Assembly (NCBI GenBank): GCA_012270885.1
Contig: JAAXHN010000027.1
Coordinates: 1 to 39,479, forward strand
Length of the DNA: 39,479 bases
Direction: 5' to 3'
DNA from: Acidimicrobiia bacterium
GTDB taxonomy: Bacteria > Actinomycetota > Acidimicrobiia > Spongiisociales > ZC4RG35
The first letter of the stretch is position 1, and every line of letters starts with the position of its first letter. The notes below the pieces were generated by a model. That model saw nothing but the letters and a program-made list of their open reading frames with translations, had not been told where the DNA came from and did no database searches. This document shows, one piece after another, positions 8,334-15,961 of the stretch. The position numbers and the translations under genes were made by a program.

Positions 8334-9422
8334 CTACACGTTGACCGGCATCAAAAGGTAGAGAAACTCTTTTCGGTCAGGGTCGTCTATCACGCTCGGC
8401 TTCATGCCGTCGATTATGCGCAGCCGCACCTTCTCGGCACCGGTAGCCACTACCCCGTCAGCCAGATACCTCGGATTGAAAGCCACCGTCAAACTGCTGC
8501 TCTCTCCTTGAAAATCCCCTTCCACGTGGTCGGTGGCGCGGCCCACGTCCTGACGTATGACATTTACCTCCGCTCCCCCCTCGCTGATGGTGAGCCTGAT
8601 GGGATAGTGATCCTCGGCAACCAACTCCATGCGGCGAATTGTCTCCAACAGGGCCTCCCGGTCACACACCAGTTGGTTTGGGTACTCGCTGGGCAAGAGT
8701 GTCTCATATTTGGGGAAGTTTCCCTCGATCATGCGCAACCGCAGGGTTCCGACAGTGGAGTTGAAGAGTCCCTCACGTTCGGTGAATCCCACGTTCACCT
8801 TGCTGGCGCCCACCGTGTTGGGTAGCTCCCGCAATCCCCGCGCCGGCAGCAACCCGGTGACCTCCAGTCCGATGGCGGGAAGGTCCCTGAGCGCTAAGCG
8901 ATAGGAGTCGGTGGCAACCATGCGTAACCGTTCGGAGGTCGACTCCATCAGAACCCCGGTCAATACGGCTCGCCCGAGATCCGTCGAAGCTGCCGGCGTA
9001 ACCTGCCTGATAGCCGTGGTCAAGCCCTCTCCCTCCACCTCGATTCCACCACTACCTGCCGATCCAAGCTTCGGAAAGTCCTCAGAGAGTTGCCTGAGTG
9101 TGTAAACCGGCTGAGGAGCCTCCCCTGAGATTTCGAGCTCGGACTGGTCTCCTGCCCGCAACGTCACGATACCCGGTGGCATCCGCCGCACTGCCTGAGT
9201 GAACAATCTTCCCGGAACGACTGCTTTGCCCCATTCCTCCACCTCGGCTTCGATCTCGCTTCGTACCGTTACCTCGAGATCGGTACCGGTCACCGCCAGC
9301 TTCCCCTCGGAGGCTTCACACAAGAGCCCTTGTAAGACTGGAAGAGAGCTACGCGAGCCGACCGCCCTCTGGGCGCGTCCCAAGGCATCGGCTAACTGTT
9401 CCCGGTTAGCTCGGATCTTCAC
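8334..9422 (-). CDS. dnaN: DNA polymerase III beta sliding clamp
   Basis: A 362-residue clamp with the three repeated domains of the family: MKIRANREQLADAL at the start, a central LRELPNTVGASKVNVGF region, and the C-terminal signature ending FLYLLMPVNV. It tethers polymerase III to DNA. The start is GTG, with a good ribosome site AAAGGGGAA about 8 bases upstream. It follows dnaA across a 185-base gap that probably holds the origin, and is directly followed by recF. Confidence 0.96.
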   Translation of the reverse strand: MKIRANREQLADALGRAQRAVGSRSSLPVLQGLLCEASEGKLAVTGTDLEVTVRSEIEAEVEEWGKAVVPGRLFTQAVRRMPPGIVTLRAGDQSELEISGEAPQPVYTLRQLSEDFPKLGSAGSGGIEVEGEGLTTAIRQVTPAASTDLGRAVLTGVLMESTSERLRMVATDSYRLALRDLPAIGLEVTGLLPARGLRELPNTVGASKVNVGFTEREGLFNSTVGTLRLRMIEGNFPKYETLLPSEYPNQLVCDREALLETIRRMELVAEDHYPIRLTISEGGAEVNVIRQDVGRATDHVEGDFQGESSSLTVAFNPRYLADGVVATGAEKVRLRIIDGMKPSVIDDPDRKEFLYLLMPVNV

Positions 9423-9607
9423 AAGCGGTTCCCCTTTCTTCGAATTTGTATTTTAAAACTACTCGTTATAGCAGTTAAAGGTGTTGTCTGTGGACAGCAG
9501 GGGGAATTCAACGAGAACCTGGGAGTATTACAAGCCTGTTTGTATACCGGTGAGGGGAGCTCTCCCCAGTGTGGCTTGCGATAGGTCAGCGATCGGTGGA
9601 GAACCAT
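9423..9607. other. Candidate replication origin (dnaA-dnaN intergenic)
   Basis: In most actinobacteria the origin lies between dnaA and dnaN. This gap has an A/T-rich stretch at 9439-9480, the best DNA-unwinding candidate nearby, followed by a DnaA-box-like CTGTCCACA (complement of 9489-9497; 8 of 9 to the actinobacterial TTGTCCACA). A second box ATATCCACA (complement of 9628-9636; 8 of 9 to TTATCCACA) sits just inside the dnaA 3' end. No dense box cluster is visible, so the origin would be compact, or part of it lies in the larger gap upstream of dnaA. Confidence 0.5.
9450..9478 (-). promoter_or_regulatory. Candidate dnaN promoter
   Basis: Minus strand TTAACT (9478-9473), a 17-base spacer and TAAAAT (9455-9450) give a near-consensus pair, placing transcription start about 20 bases before the dnaN GTG. 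It lies in the A/T-rich part of the putative origin. Confidence 0.5.
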
Positions 9608-11080
9608 CTAGTGGGTGTGGAGGGAACTGTGGATATCTGAAACCTGTTTGGCGAAACGTTTGTTGGTGGACAGTTGGGACAGGGTGCCCCGGTAAGCGGA
9701 GATTACGGTGGAATGGTCACGGCCAAAGGCCTTCCCGATGCGGGGGTAGGAGAGATCAGTGAGTTCGCGGGCCAGGTACATGGCTACTCGGCGAGCGGCA
9801 GAGGGGATCGGACGGCGATTACGATCCAGGATCTCGGCAACCGAGGTCTCGAAGGCCTTCGCGCAGGCAGCGATGATCTGTTCAGGCGTGGGAGCAGACG
9901 GCGAGAATCCCAAGAGCGGCGCCAGCAATTCGGAGGCGCTTTGAGGAGTTAGAGGCTGATTGACAAGCCTCGAGTAGGCGGATAGCCGGCGCAATGCACT
10001 CTGCAGGTCCCGGATGTTGTCGATGATCCGCTCTGCGACCATCGAGAGAACATCGTCGGGAAGAGGCCGGGGGTAGTCGGCGTTCAGGCGATGCAGGATG
10101 GCCAGACGGGTTTCCAGACATGGTGGCGCTACATCGGCCAAGAGGCCTCCGGTTACGCGGCTTCTGATGCGGTCCTCTATGGCTGTCAGGTCTCGGGGCG
10201 GGCGATCGCAACTGAGCACAATCTGGTTCCCGTCCTGTTGGAGGCTGTTGAAAGTCCAGAAGAACTCTTCCAGGGTCTGCTCTTTTCCTTCCAAGAACTG
10301 GAAGTCGTCCAAGAGAAGCATGTCGACTCGTCGGAACCGACGGCGGAAGTCCTCCATTTGTCTCCTGCCGACGCACTGGATGAAACTCTGCACGAAGGCC
10401 TCGGAGGTGCAGTAACGGATCACGAGGGAAGGATGACGTTTCCTGGCATGATTTGCGATGGCATATAGCAGATGGCTCTTCCCGACGCCGGATGCGCCGT
10501 AGATGAACAAGGGGTTGTAGATGCCTGGGTCCTCGGCGACGGTCCAGGCGGCGGCATGGGCGAAACGGTTGGACGGACCCACCTCAAAGGTGTCGAAGCG
10601 GTGGAAGTTGGAAGGATGGTGCTTGGCCGGAGATTCCGGGGCCTTCCCTCCGGCCTTGACCTGGGCGACGCCGGCCTGGCCGTTTGAGGACCGTGAAGCT
10701 CCGGTTTTGTTAACGGTGACGCGCACTCCGAGAGGAGATGTCCCGGCGCCTGCGCTGCGGGCAGCTTCCTCCACCTGCCGGATGAAGCGGGTTTTGACCT
10801 GGTTGGCCACGAATCGGCTGGGAGCCTCGACGACAATCTCCGAGGTATTCGGTGAGACTTGCAGGTCCTTGAACCAGCGGGACCAGCTGTCGGTTGAAGT
10901 ACGGGCGGTGAGGACTTTACGGAAGACGTTGTGATCGAAAAGGGTGGGGGGCGGGTTCAAGGCAGGCAAGTCTCCGGTACCTGCGAATCGGGACGATGTT
11001 GGGCTGGGGTGGCTTCGACTATCGAACCGCAGGCTTTTCGTTGAGGGGGGCGGTGAGCGGCGTAGAGGGTTTGCGGGCAC
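9608..11080 (-). CDS. dnaA: Chromosomal replication initiator DnaA
   Basis: Domain I covers about residues 50-110 of the longest frame (VFRKVLTART...WSRWFKDLQ), a short variable linker follows, then the AAA+ domain with Walker A GASGVGKS near 195-202 and Walker B LLLDDFQFL near 255-263, and the C-terminal DNA-binding domain with IGKAFGRDHSTVISA. The single-Gly FGRDH form is also found in mycobacterial DnaA. Coordinates use GTG 11080, but nothing conserved precedes residue 48; TTG at 10969 or 10960 are shorter starts with a GGAG nearby, so the N-terminus is uncertain. It is transcribed away from rpmH, as is usual. Confidence 0.95.
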   Translation of the reverse strand: MPANPLRRSPPPSTKSLRFDSRSHPSPTSSRFAGTGDLPALNPPPTLFDHNVFRKVLTARTSTDSWSRWFKDLQVSPNTSEIVVEAPSRFVANQVKTRFIRQVEEAARSAGAGTSPLGVRVTVNKTGASRSSNGQAGVAQVKAGGKAPESPAKHHPSNFHRFDTFEVGPSNRFAHAAAWTVAEDPGIYNPLFIYGASGVGKSHLLYAIANHARKRHPSLVIRYCTSEAFVQSFIQCVGRRQMEDFRRRFRRVDMLLLDDFQFLEGKEQTLEEFFWTFNSLQQDGNQIVLSCDRPPRDLTAIEDRIRSRVTGGLLADVAPPCLETRLAILHRLNADYPRPLPDDVLSMVAERIIDNIRDLQSALRRLSAYSRLVNQPLTPQSASELLAPLLGFSPSAPTPEQIIAACAKAFETSVAEILDRNRRPIPSAARRVAMYLARELTDLSYPRIGKAFGRDHSTVISAYRGTLSQLSTNKRFAKQVSDIHSSLHTH

Positions 11081-11436
11081 GACCGGTAGGACCCAACTTT
11101 GTAGGAAGAATCCATCGGTAGGGCAAGTGTAAGACCGCAGACCTGTCCTGTTGCCGAGAGGTCACACCTTCAGCCACATTCGGGTCAGATACCTATATTG
11201 ACCTGGGGAAAGGCTTCGGGGCATCCTGGGGTGGCTTGGGGTGGAAATGTCGGTTTACCTGCCCAATAACACCAGTGGGATTATGGGGTAGTTTTATTCG
11301 CGAACTCGCATTCTTTTTTGCCACAAAACAGGTTATTTTCACAGTCCGGTTACAAGGTATTCAAGCATCCCCTCTCAAGAATGCGGATTGGCGTCCTGAC
11401 GTCAACGGCTCCGACCGTGTACGTCGACCCGGTTTT

Positions 11437-11716
11437 TCACTCGGGATGGAGCGGCGCTTCGAATGCCAACCCCGCCACCATGAGAATTACCCGGTTTGAG
11501 CGGGCGGCGATGAGCTGGTTGACCCGTCCCAAGGCATCACGGAACATCCTTCCCAGAGGCGAGGCCGCCACGAGGCCCAAACCCGCCCCGTTGCTGACCA
11601 GAATCCAGGCGGCGGGGGAACCTTGCATCAGGTCGAGCAGCCGCCGGGTCTCGTCCACCCAAGCGGCGTTCGGCGTCGGGATGACCTTCCATCCCCAGCA
11701 ACAAATTGCTTACCCA
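11437..11716 (-). pseudogene. cobU: Decayed cobU (adenosylcobinamide kinase) 3' fragment
   Basis: Read on the minus strand, 11716 downwards encodes WVSNLLLGMEGHPDAE, matching the CobU segment after the conserved DCLTLW. The frame then shifts around 11655-11670 and continues as VDETRRLLDLMQGSPAAW, ILVSNGAGLGLV, PLGRMFRDALGRVNQ and VILMVAGL, the known C-terminal blocks of CobU (normally VSNEVG.GIVP, FRD..GR.NQ, V.AGLP). The N-terminal half with the P-loop is absent: upstream bases are A/T-rich and then the rpmH promoter. CobU phosphorylates and guanylylates adenosylcobinamide in B12 synthesis; this copy cannot. The conserved VSNEVG Glu is also altered. Identification rests on remembered motifs. 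Confidence 0.7.
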
Positions 11717-11823
11717 ATAATTATCTTTGTAATTAACTGGGGAGTGTGGGAAGTTATTTGGTCTTAGTACCGAGGAACGCGGTATTGCTCCGTGCTCCCT
11801 GCCGCAAGGGGGACCTAGTCGTC

Positions 11824-11852
11824 TTGACTTCCGGGGGCCACTGCGATAGCCT
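11824..11852 (+). promoter_or_regulatory. Candidate rpmH promoter
   Basis: TTGACT at 11824-11829, a 17-base spacer and TAGCCT at 11847-11852. The -35 matches 5 of 6; the -10 keeps the TA...T frame common in actinobacteria. It would give a leader of about 30 bases before rpmH. Confidence 0.45.
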
Positions 11853-11887
11853 TGTCAAAAGCTGTCGACAGTTTGCAGGTTCGGTAA

Positions 11888-12022
11888 ATGAAAAGGACCT
11901 ATCAACCAAAGGTTCGCCGTCGCAAGCGGCGGCACGGATTTCGTCATCGGATGCGCACCCGCGGGGGTCGGGCTGTAATTCGGGCCCGGAGACACAAGGG
12001 CCGCAGGCGGCTGGCTGCCTGA
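11888..12022 (+). CDS. rpmH: 50S ribosomal protein L34
   Basis: A 44-residue, very basic protein with the canonical L34 sequence: it starts [18 protein letters not shown], continues [15 protein letters not shown] and ends RRRLAA. It binds 23S rRNA in the large subunit. An AGG about 8 bases upstream of the ATG may serve as the ribosome site. It heads the rpmH-rnpA-yidD-yidC-jag unit. Its stop codon is shared with the apparent start of rnpA (CTGA). Confidence 0.97.
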   Translation: MKRTYQPKVRRRKRRHGFRHRMRTRGGRAVIRARRHKGRRRLAA

Positions 12023-12366
12023 AGTTAGGCCCGCGTTACCAGCCGCTGCGGACTTCCAGGCATTTTCGCTTGGTATTCTCGCGAGGCAAGCGATGCCGGG
12101 TGGGCGGCCTGACCGTCGTCTCGGCGCCGAATACCACAGATCGGCCAGGGATTGGCCTGGTGGCCGGTCGCCGGGTTGGAACGGCTGTCGTCCGCAATCG
12201 CGCGAAGCGACGCCTACGCGTCGCCTTGGCGGAAGTCAGCCCGCCTCCGGGCCGTGATTATGTGATCGTGGCCACCCGGCAAGTGGCGGAGGTCCCCTTC
12301 CGAACATTGGTGGCATGGCTGAGAGCCGCACTGGAAACGGTGATTGAAAATGAGAGCACAACCTGA
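12019..12366 (+). CDS. rnpA: Ribonuclease P protein component (apparent CTG start)
   Basis: The basic protein cofactor of RNase P, which matures tRNA 5' ends. Visible family blocks are [12 protein letters not shown], then [26 protein letters not shown], the RNR signature, and a C-terminal ALETVIENE helix. No ATG, GTG or TTG occurs in frame between upstream of rpmH and the conserved FRLVF. CTG at 12019 overlaps the rpmH TGA as CTGA and gives [10 protein letters not shown], which lines up with the usual RnpA N-terminus; length is then 115 residues. The frame stays open through all of rpmH up to GTG 11746 (TTG at 11824), so a Thermus-like extended RnpA is the alternative. Confidence 0.88.
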   Translation: MKLGPRYQPLRTSRHFRLVFSRGKRCRVGGLTVVSAPNTTDRPGIGLVAGRRVGTAVVRNRAKRRLRVALAEVSPPPGRDYVIVATRQVAEVPFRTLVAWLRAALETVIENESTT

Positions 12367-12622
12367 GCAAAAGGCGAGCGGTCGGGCCGCAAGGGTCTTG
12401 TTGGGCGCGCTAAAGCTCTATCAGGAGCAGATGAGCCCGGCTTTTGGGCGCCGTTGCCGCTACCTCCCCACTTGTTCGGCCTACGCCAGAACAGCCATCG
12501 AGAGATTTGGCGTTGGGAAGGGTGTTTTCTTGATGGGGCGTCGATTGTTGCGCTGTCAACCGTTCGGGTCGAGCGGGTTTGATCCTGTACCAGTCCTGGA
12601 CGGGAGGGTGGAACCGTGCTAG
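12350..12622 (+). CDS. yidD: Membrane protein insertion efficiency factor YidD
   Basis: A 90-residue member of the haemolytic-domain family (PF01809): LKLYQEQMSPAFGRRCRYLP, TCSAYARTAIERFG, and RRLLRCQPFG with the conserved cysteines, ending GFDPVPVLD. It has an amphipathic N-terminal helix and aids YidC-dependent membrane insertion. I chose ATG 12350, 17 bases inside rnpA; a TTG two codons earlier is possible. Its 3' end overlaps yidC by 7 bases. Confidence 0.94.
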   Translation: MRAQPEQKASGRAARVLLGALKLYQEQMSPAFGRRCRYLPTCSAYARTAIERFGVGKGVFLMGRRLLRCQPFGSSGFDPVPVLDGRVEPC

Positions 12623-13482
12623 ACCCCTGGTGGACTCTGTGGGATTGGATCAAAGAGGGGTTGGGCTGGTCTTTTGCCATCTCATACGACTTCATTCCCA
12701 GCTTCGGCATAGCGATCATCCTGGTGACGGTGGTGATCAACACTCTGCTGTTTCCTCTCACCTTGAAACAGACCCGGTCCAGCCGGGCGATGATGCAGAT
12801 CCAGCCCGAACTGCAGCGCATTCGCCGGGACTACCGGGATCAACGCGAGGAGATGCAGCGTCGCATGACCGAGTTGCAACGCGAGCACGGGGCTTCACCG
12901 CTCGGTTGTTTGGGTCCGCTGCTGGTCCAGTCCCCTATCTTGTTCGCCATCTTTCGGGTCTTGAATGACCCCACCGGTCTGCACACCGACTTTTCCCCCG
13001 TCCCTCCCGGGAGCGCTCTGTGGGAGGCCATCCGGGCGAATGAAGCGGGCTTCGTCGGTATGGACTTGGCGTTGAGCCCTGCCCAGGCGACTGCCACAGG
13101 ACTGGTGGCGGCACTCCCCTACCTGGGCACCATGATCCTGATGATCACCATCCAATATATTCAGCAGTGGTATACCCAGCGCGACCAAGTCTCTGTGGCG
13201 GGGGACCGGCAGAGGCGGCAAATGCAGATGTTCACCCGCATCATGCCGCTCTTCCTGGGCTTCATCTCGTGGAACTTTCCCGCGGGGTTGCTGCTTTACT
13301 GGACAACTTCCAATCTGGTCCGCCTGAGCCAGCAAATCGCTATCAATTGGATGGACGGCCGGCCGGAGCCGCCACCGGGCCTGGGGTCGGAGAAGAAACC
13401 TGGCGAGGGAGATCCCCCGTCCTACCCCCAGCCACATTCCCGTTCGGCCAAAAAGTCGAGGAGGAGGAAGAGGAGGAACTGA
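12616..13482 (+). CDS. yidC: Membrane protein insertase YidC/Oxa1
   Basis: A 288-residue Oxa1-type insertase. Helix 1 is about residues 26-50 (FGIAIILVTVVINTLLFPLTLKQ), followed by the charged cytosolic hairpin QTRSSRAMMQIQPELQRIRRDY..., then helices around PLLVQSPILFAIFRVL, LVAALPYLGTMILMITIQYI and FLGFISWNFPAGLLLYWTTSNL. The strongly basic C-tail KKSRRRKRRN is typical of ribosome-binding insertases. GTG start overlaps yidD. There is no lipobox or large periplasmic P1 domain, as in Gram-positive forms. Confidence 0.95.
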   Translation: MLDPWWTLWDWIKEGLGWSFAISYDFIPSFGIAIILVTVVINTLLFPLTLKQTRSSRAMMQIQPELQRIRRDYRDQREEMQRRMTELQREHGASPLGCLGPLLVQSPILFAIFRVLNDPTGLHTDFSPVPPGSALWEAIRANEAGFVGMDLALSPAQATATGLVAALPYLGTMILMITIQYIQQWYTQRDQVSVAGDRQRRQMQMFTRIMPLFLGFISWNFPAGLLLYWTTSNLVRLSQQIAINWMDGRPEPPPGLGSEKKPGEGDPPSYPQPHSRSAKKSRRRKRRN

Positions 13483-13485
13483 AAA

Positions 13486-14295
13486 ATGGAACTGATAGAA
13501 GTACGAGCTCGAACGGTGGAGTTGGCCGAACAGGCTGCCTTGGAGGAGTTAGGCCTCAAGGACCGGAACCGTGTGGAGTGGGAGATACTGCAGGAGCCGA
13601 CCAGGGGATTCCTGGGAGTTGGGCGACAGGACGCCATCGTGCGCGCCAAGCGCAAGCCGGCCAAGCGTCGCCGGGGCCGAGGGGGACGGGGCGAGAAACC
13701 CAGATCTGGACGCCAACAGGCCAGTCGGCCCAAGCGGCAGAAGCAGGCGCCGGCGCGACATTCTCAGAGTAAGCAGGCCAAGAAGGGGGCCGGACGACGG
13801 GGGCAACCCGCCAAGAAAAAGCCGTCCTCCCTGGATGAACAGACTGCAGTAGCCAAGAGCTTTGTGGTCGGCTTGCTAGAAGCGGTGGACATGGGCGGGA
13901 AGGTGAAGGCCAGAATGGATGACGACCTGATCACCTTGGAGATCACGGGCGAAGAGACAGAGCCCCTGGTGGGTCCGCGGGGCAGCGGGATCGAGGCTCT
14001 CCACACTGTGGCCAAGTCGGTCATCAAGCGCAAGACCAGCGGCTCAGCCCGCCTCCGGGTGGACATCGCCGGGTATGGGATGCGTCGGCGCGAGGCTCTG
14101 GCAATCTACGCAGCGGGCCTGATAGAGCAGGTAAACGCCGAAGGGGGGGAACTGATGCTCGAGCCGATGAACGCTGCCGACCGCAAGGTTATTCACGACA
14201 CAGTTTCCAAACACGATAATGTACGCTCGTTCTCAGAGGGTGAAGCGCCACAACGCTATGTAGTAATAGCTTATATCGGGGATAGCCCGGGCTAG
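13486..14295 (+). CDS. jag: Jag/KhpB RNA-binding protein (Jag-N, KH, R3H)
   Basis: A 269-residue protein: Jag-N domain (ELIEVRARTVELAEQAALEEL, with the EPTRGFLGVGRQDA turn) at about 1-50, a long Lys/Arg/Gln-rich linker at 50-115, a KH domain (PLVGPRGSGIEALHTVAKSV) and an R3H domain (MNAADRKVIHDTVSKHDNVRSFSEG) at the end. Members bind RNA and in firmicutes affect cell division and elongation. It follows yidC by 3 bases, as in most bacteria, and ends convergent to parB. Confidence 0.94.
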   Translation: MELIEVRARTVELAEQAALEELGLKDRNRVEWEILQEPTRGFLGVGRQDAIVRAKRKPAKRRRGRGGRGEKPRSGRQQASRPKRQKQAPARHSQSKQAKKGAGRRGQPAKKKPSSLDEQTAVAKSFVVGLLEAVDMGGKVKARMDDDLITLEITGEETEPLVGPRGSGIEALHTVAKSVIKRKTSGSARLRVDIAGYGMRRREALAIYAAGLIEQVNAEGGELMLEPMNAADRKVIHDTVSKHDNVRSFSEGEAPQRYVVIAYIGDSPG

Positions 14296-14321
14296 AACCG
14301 GCCGGAGTTTGCATCCCGAGA

Positions 14322-15176
14322 TCAGGGGGCGATCAACTTGGCGAAGACTCGTTGCAGATCGTCAATCGACTTGAATCTGACCTTCACGCTCCCCTTCTGG
14401 TTCCCGTAGCTGATAGAGACGGGGAGACCCAACTGATCGGTGAGTCTGGTCTCCAATTCGACGATCTCAGCCGGCCGGGGAGTCCTGGCGCCGCGCGAGG
14501 TCCTTTTGCGCGGTGCCCGCGCATCGACAGCCGCTTCTATTTGGCGAACAGTCCATCCCTCCGCCACCGCTCTTTTGGCAATGTGGGTGGCGTACTTTGG
14601 GTCCGACACCGAGAGGAGGGCCCGTGCATGCCCGGCGGTGAGCTGCGCGGTTTCCAGTAAATCGCGAATGGGTGGGGGCAGACGGAGGAGCCGGATGCTG
14701 TTGGCCACCGTAGCTCGTCCCTTCCCCACCCGGTGGGCTACCTCCTGCTGAGTGAGACCGTGTTGGTTGACAAGTTCCCGGTAGGCGGATGCCTCCTCCA
14801 GCGGGGTCAAATCCTCTCGTTGGAGATTCTCGATGAGCGCCTGTGTGAGGGCGCCGGTCTCATCGGCCTGGCGAAGCATGGCAGGGATACTCTGAAGGCC
14901 GGCGAGTTGGGCCGCCCTCCAGCGACGCTCTCCAGAGATGAGGGTGTAGCCGTCATCGGTCTCTTGAACCACTACAGGTTGTAGCAGTCCTACCTCTATT
15001 ATGGAGCGGGCTAGGCCCCGTAGCGTCTGCTCGTCATGATGCGAGCGGGGCTGTGAGGGGTTGGGGCGGATCTGGTTGACGGGGATTTCCCGGTAAGGTG
15101 ACGCGGAGGCTTGCTCGCCAGTTGGAATCAGAGTGCTGCTCAAACCCCGGCCAAGTCCTCCTCGACGGCTGCTCAT
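14322..15176 (-). CDS. parB: Chromosome partitioning protein ParB
   Basis: A 284-residue CTP-dependent DNA clamp that loads at parS and spreads. The CTP-binding boxes are GERRWRAAQ at 82-90 and ENLQREDLTPLEEA at 117-130; the HTH is about 141-163 (LTQQEVAHRVGKGRATVANS); a C-terminal dimer domain ends FAKLIAP. It overlaps the parA stop as ATGA. Two parS sites occur upstream of this operon. It runs opposite to jag, whereas rsmG-parA-parB usually continue in the same direction. Confidence 0.96.
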   Translation of the reverse strand: MSSRRGGLGRGLSSTLIPTGEQASASPYREIPVNQIRPNPSQPRSHHDEQTLRGLARSIIEVGLLQPVVVQETDDGYTLISGERRWRAAQLAGLQSIPAMLRQADETGALTQALIENLQREDLTPLEEASAYRELVNQHGLTQQEVAHRVGKGRATVANSIRLLRLPPPIRDLLETAQLTAGHARALLSVSDPKYATHIAKRAVAEGWTVRQIEAAVDARAPRKRTSRGARTPRPAEIVELETRLTDQLGLPVSISYGNQKGSVKVRFKSIDDLQRVFAKLIAP

Positions 15177-15961
15177 TGTTGCAATGCCCCCTTTGCTTCG
15201 AGACGGTCACGTATCTCCTCGGCCAGTCTCCTGTAGGCGATGGCGCCCCGGTTCATATGATCGAAGATGTCGATGGGCTCCCCGTAGGAGGCCGCCTCGG
15301 CCAGCCGGACCCTACGGGGAATGTAACTGCGGAAGACCCGGTCGCCGAAGTGACCCTTGACCTGGTCAGATACTTCTCTGGAAAGGCGTGTCCTGCCATC
15401 CATCATGGTCAAGAGGACTCCGAGGAGTTCCAGGGAGGGATTGAGAGCGGAGCGAACCATCTCGATGGTGTGACTCAACTCGACCAAACCATCCAGGGCA
15501 TATTGCTCGCACTGCATCGGAATCATCACGTATTGAGCGGCGGTGAGGGCATTAATCGTGAGAAGGCCCAGGGAAGGGGGACAGTCGATCAAGACATAGG
15601 AGTACTGACCATCGATTTCCCTCAAGCTATTACGTAGCCTTTGCTCCCTGGCCATCATGGGAACCAGTTCTATGTTGGCATCCACAAGACGACGAGTAGC
15701 AGGTAAGAGGTAGAGATTCCTTACCGCGGTCGGCTCGATGGCGTCCTCTACGGGTGTGTCTTTGAGTAACACGTCATAAATGGAGACAGAAACCTCTTCA
15801 GGGTTCATGCCCAACCCCGAGGTGGCGTTGGATTGGGGGTCCAGGTCCAGCACCAGTACGGGTTCGCCCAAGCCAGCCAAAGCGGCCCCGAGGTTGACCG
15901 ACGTAGTGGTTTTGCCTACGCCGCCTTTTTGGTTGGTGATGGCGATCAAGGCAGAGATCAT
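15173..15961 (-). CDS. parA: Chromosome partitioning ATPase ParA/Soj
   Basis: A 262-residue deviant-Walker ATPase that moves ParB-parS complexes. The motif KGGVGKTT is at residues 12-19, followed by LVLDLDPQSNATSGLG and YVLIDCPPSLGLLTINAL. I chose ATG 15961 because it overlaps the rsmG stop (ATGA) and places the P-loop at the normal distance; an in-frame start 8 codons upstream lies inside rsmG. Its stop overlaps the parB start. Confidence 0.96.
   Translation of the reverse strand: MISALIAITNQKGGVGKTTTSVNLGAALAGLGEPVLVLDLDPQSNATSGLGMNPEEVSVSIYDVLLKDTPVEDAIEPTAVRNLYLLPATRRLVDANIELVPMMAREQRLRNSLREIDGQYSYVLIDCPPSLGLLTINALTAAQYVMIPMQCEQYALDGLVELSHTIEMVRSALNPSLELLGVLLTMMDGRTRLSREVSDQVKGHFGDRVFRSYIPRRVRLAEAASYGEPIDIFDHMNRGAIAYRRLAEEIRDRLEAKGALQQ

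Larger units (their letters stand above)
11081..11887. other. Long dnaA-rpmH intergenic region
   Basis: About 800 bases with no intact gene. It contains a decayed cobU fragment (described at 11437-11716), a GGTCA/TGACC dyad at 11183-11203, two GGGGTGG copies exactly 10 bases apart (11228-11234, 11238-11244), an A/T-rich patch around 11290-11345 and another at 11700-11760. DnaA-box-like 7-of-9 matches occur at 11170-11178 (TCAGCCACA) and 11317-11325 (TTTGCCACA), too weak to call boxes. The dnaA promoter must lie here but no strong consensus pair stands out. Confidence 0.6.

Noticed and set aside
11170-11325. DnaA-box-like TCAGCCACA and TTTGCCACA
   Set aside because: Each has two mismatches to the 9-base consensus, which is expected by chance in 800 bases.
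11781-11850. GGGGGCCACTGC near the cobU relic, reminiscent of a cobalamin riboswitch box
   Set aside because: Only a short match to the CCGCCACTG element; the other conserved riboswitch parts are missing, and the orientation is opposite to the cobU fragment.
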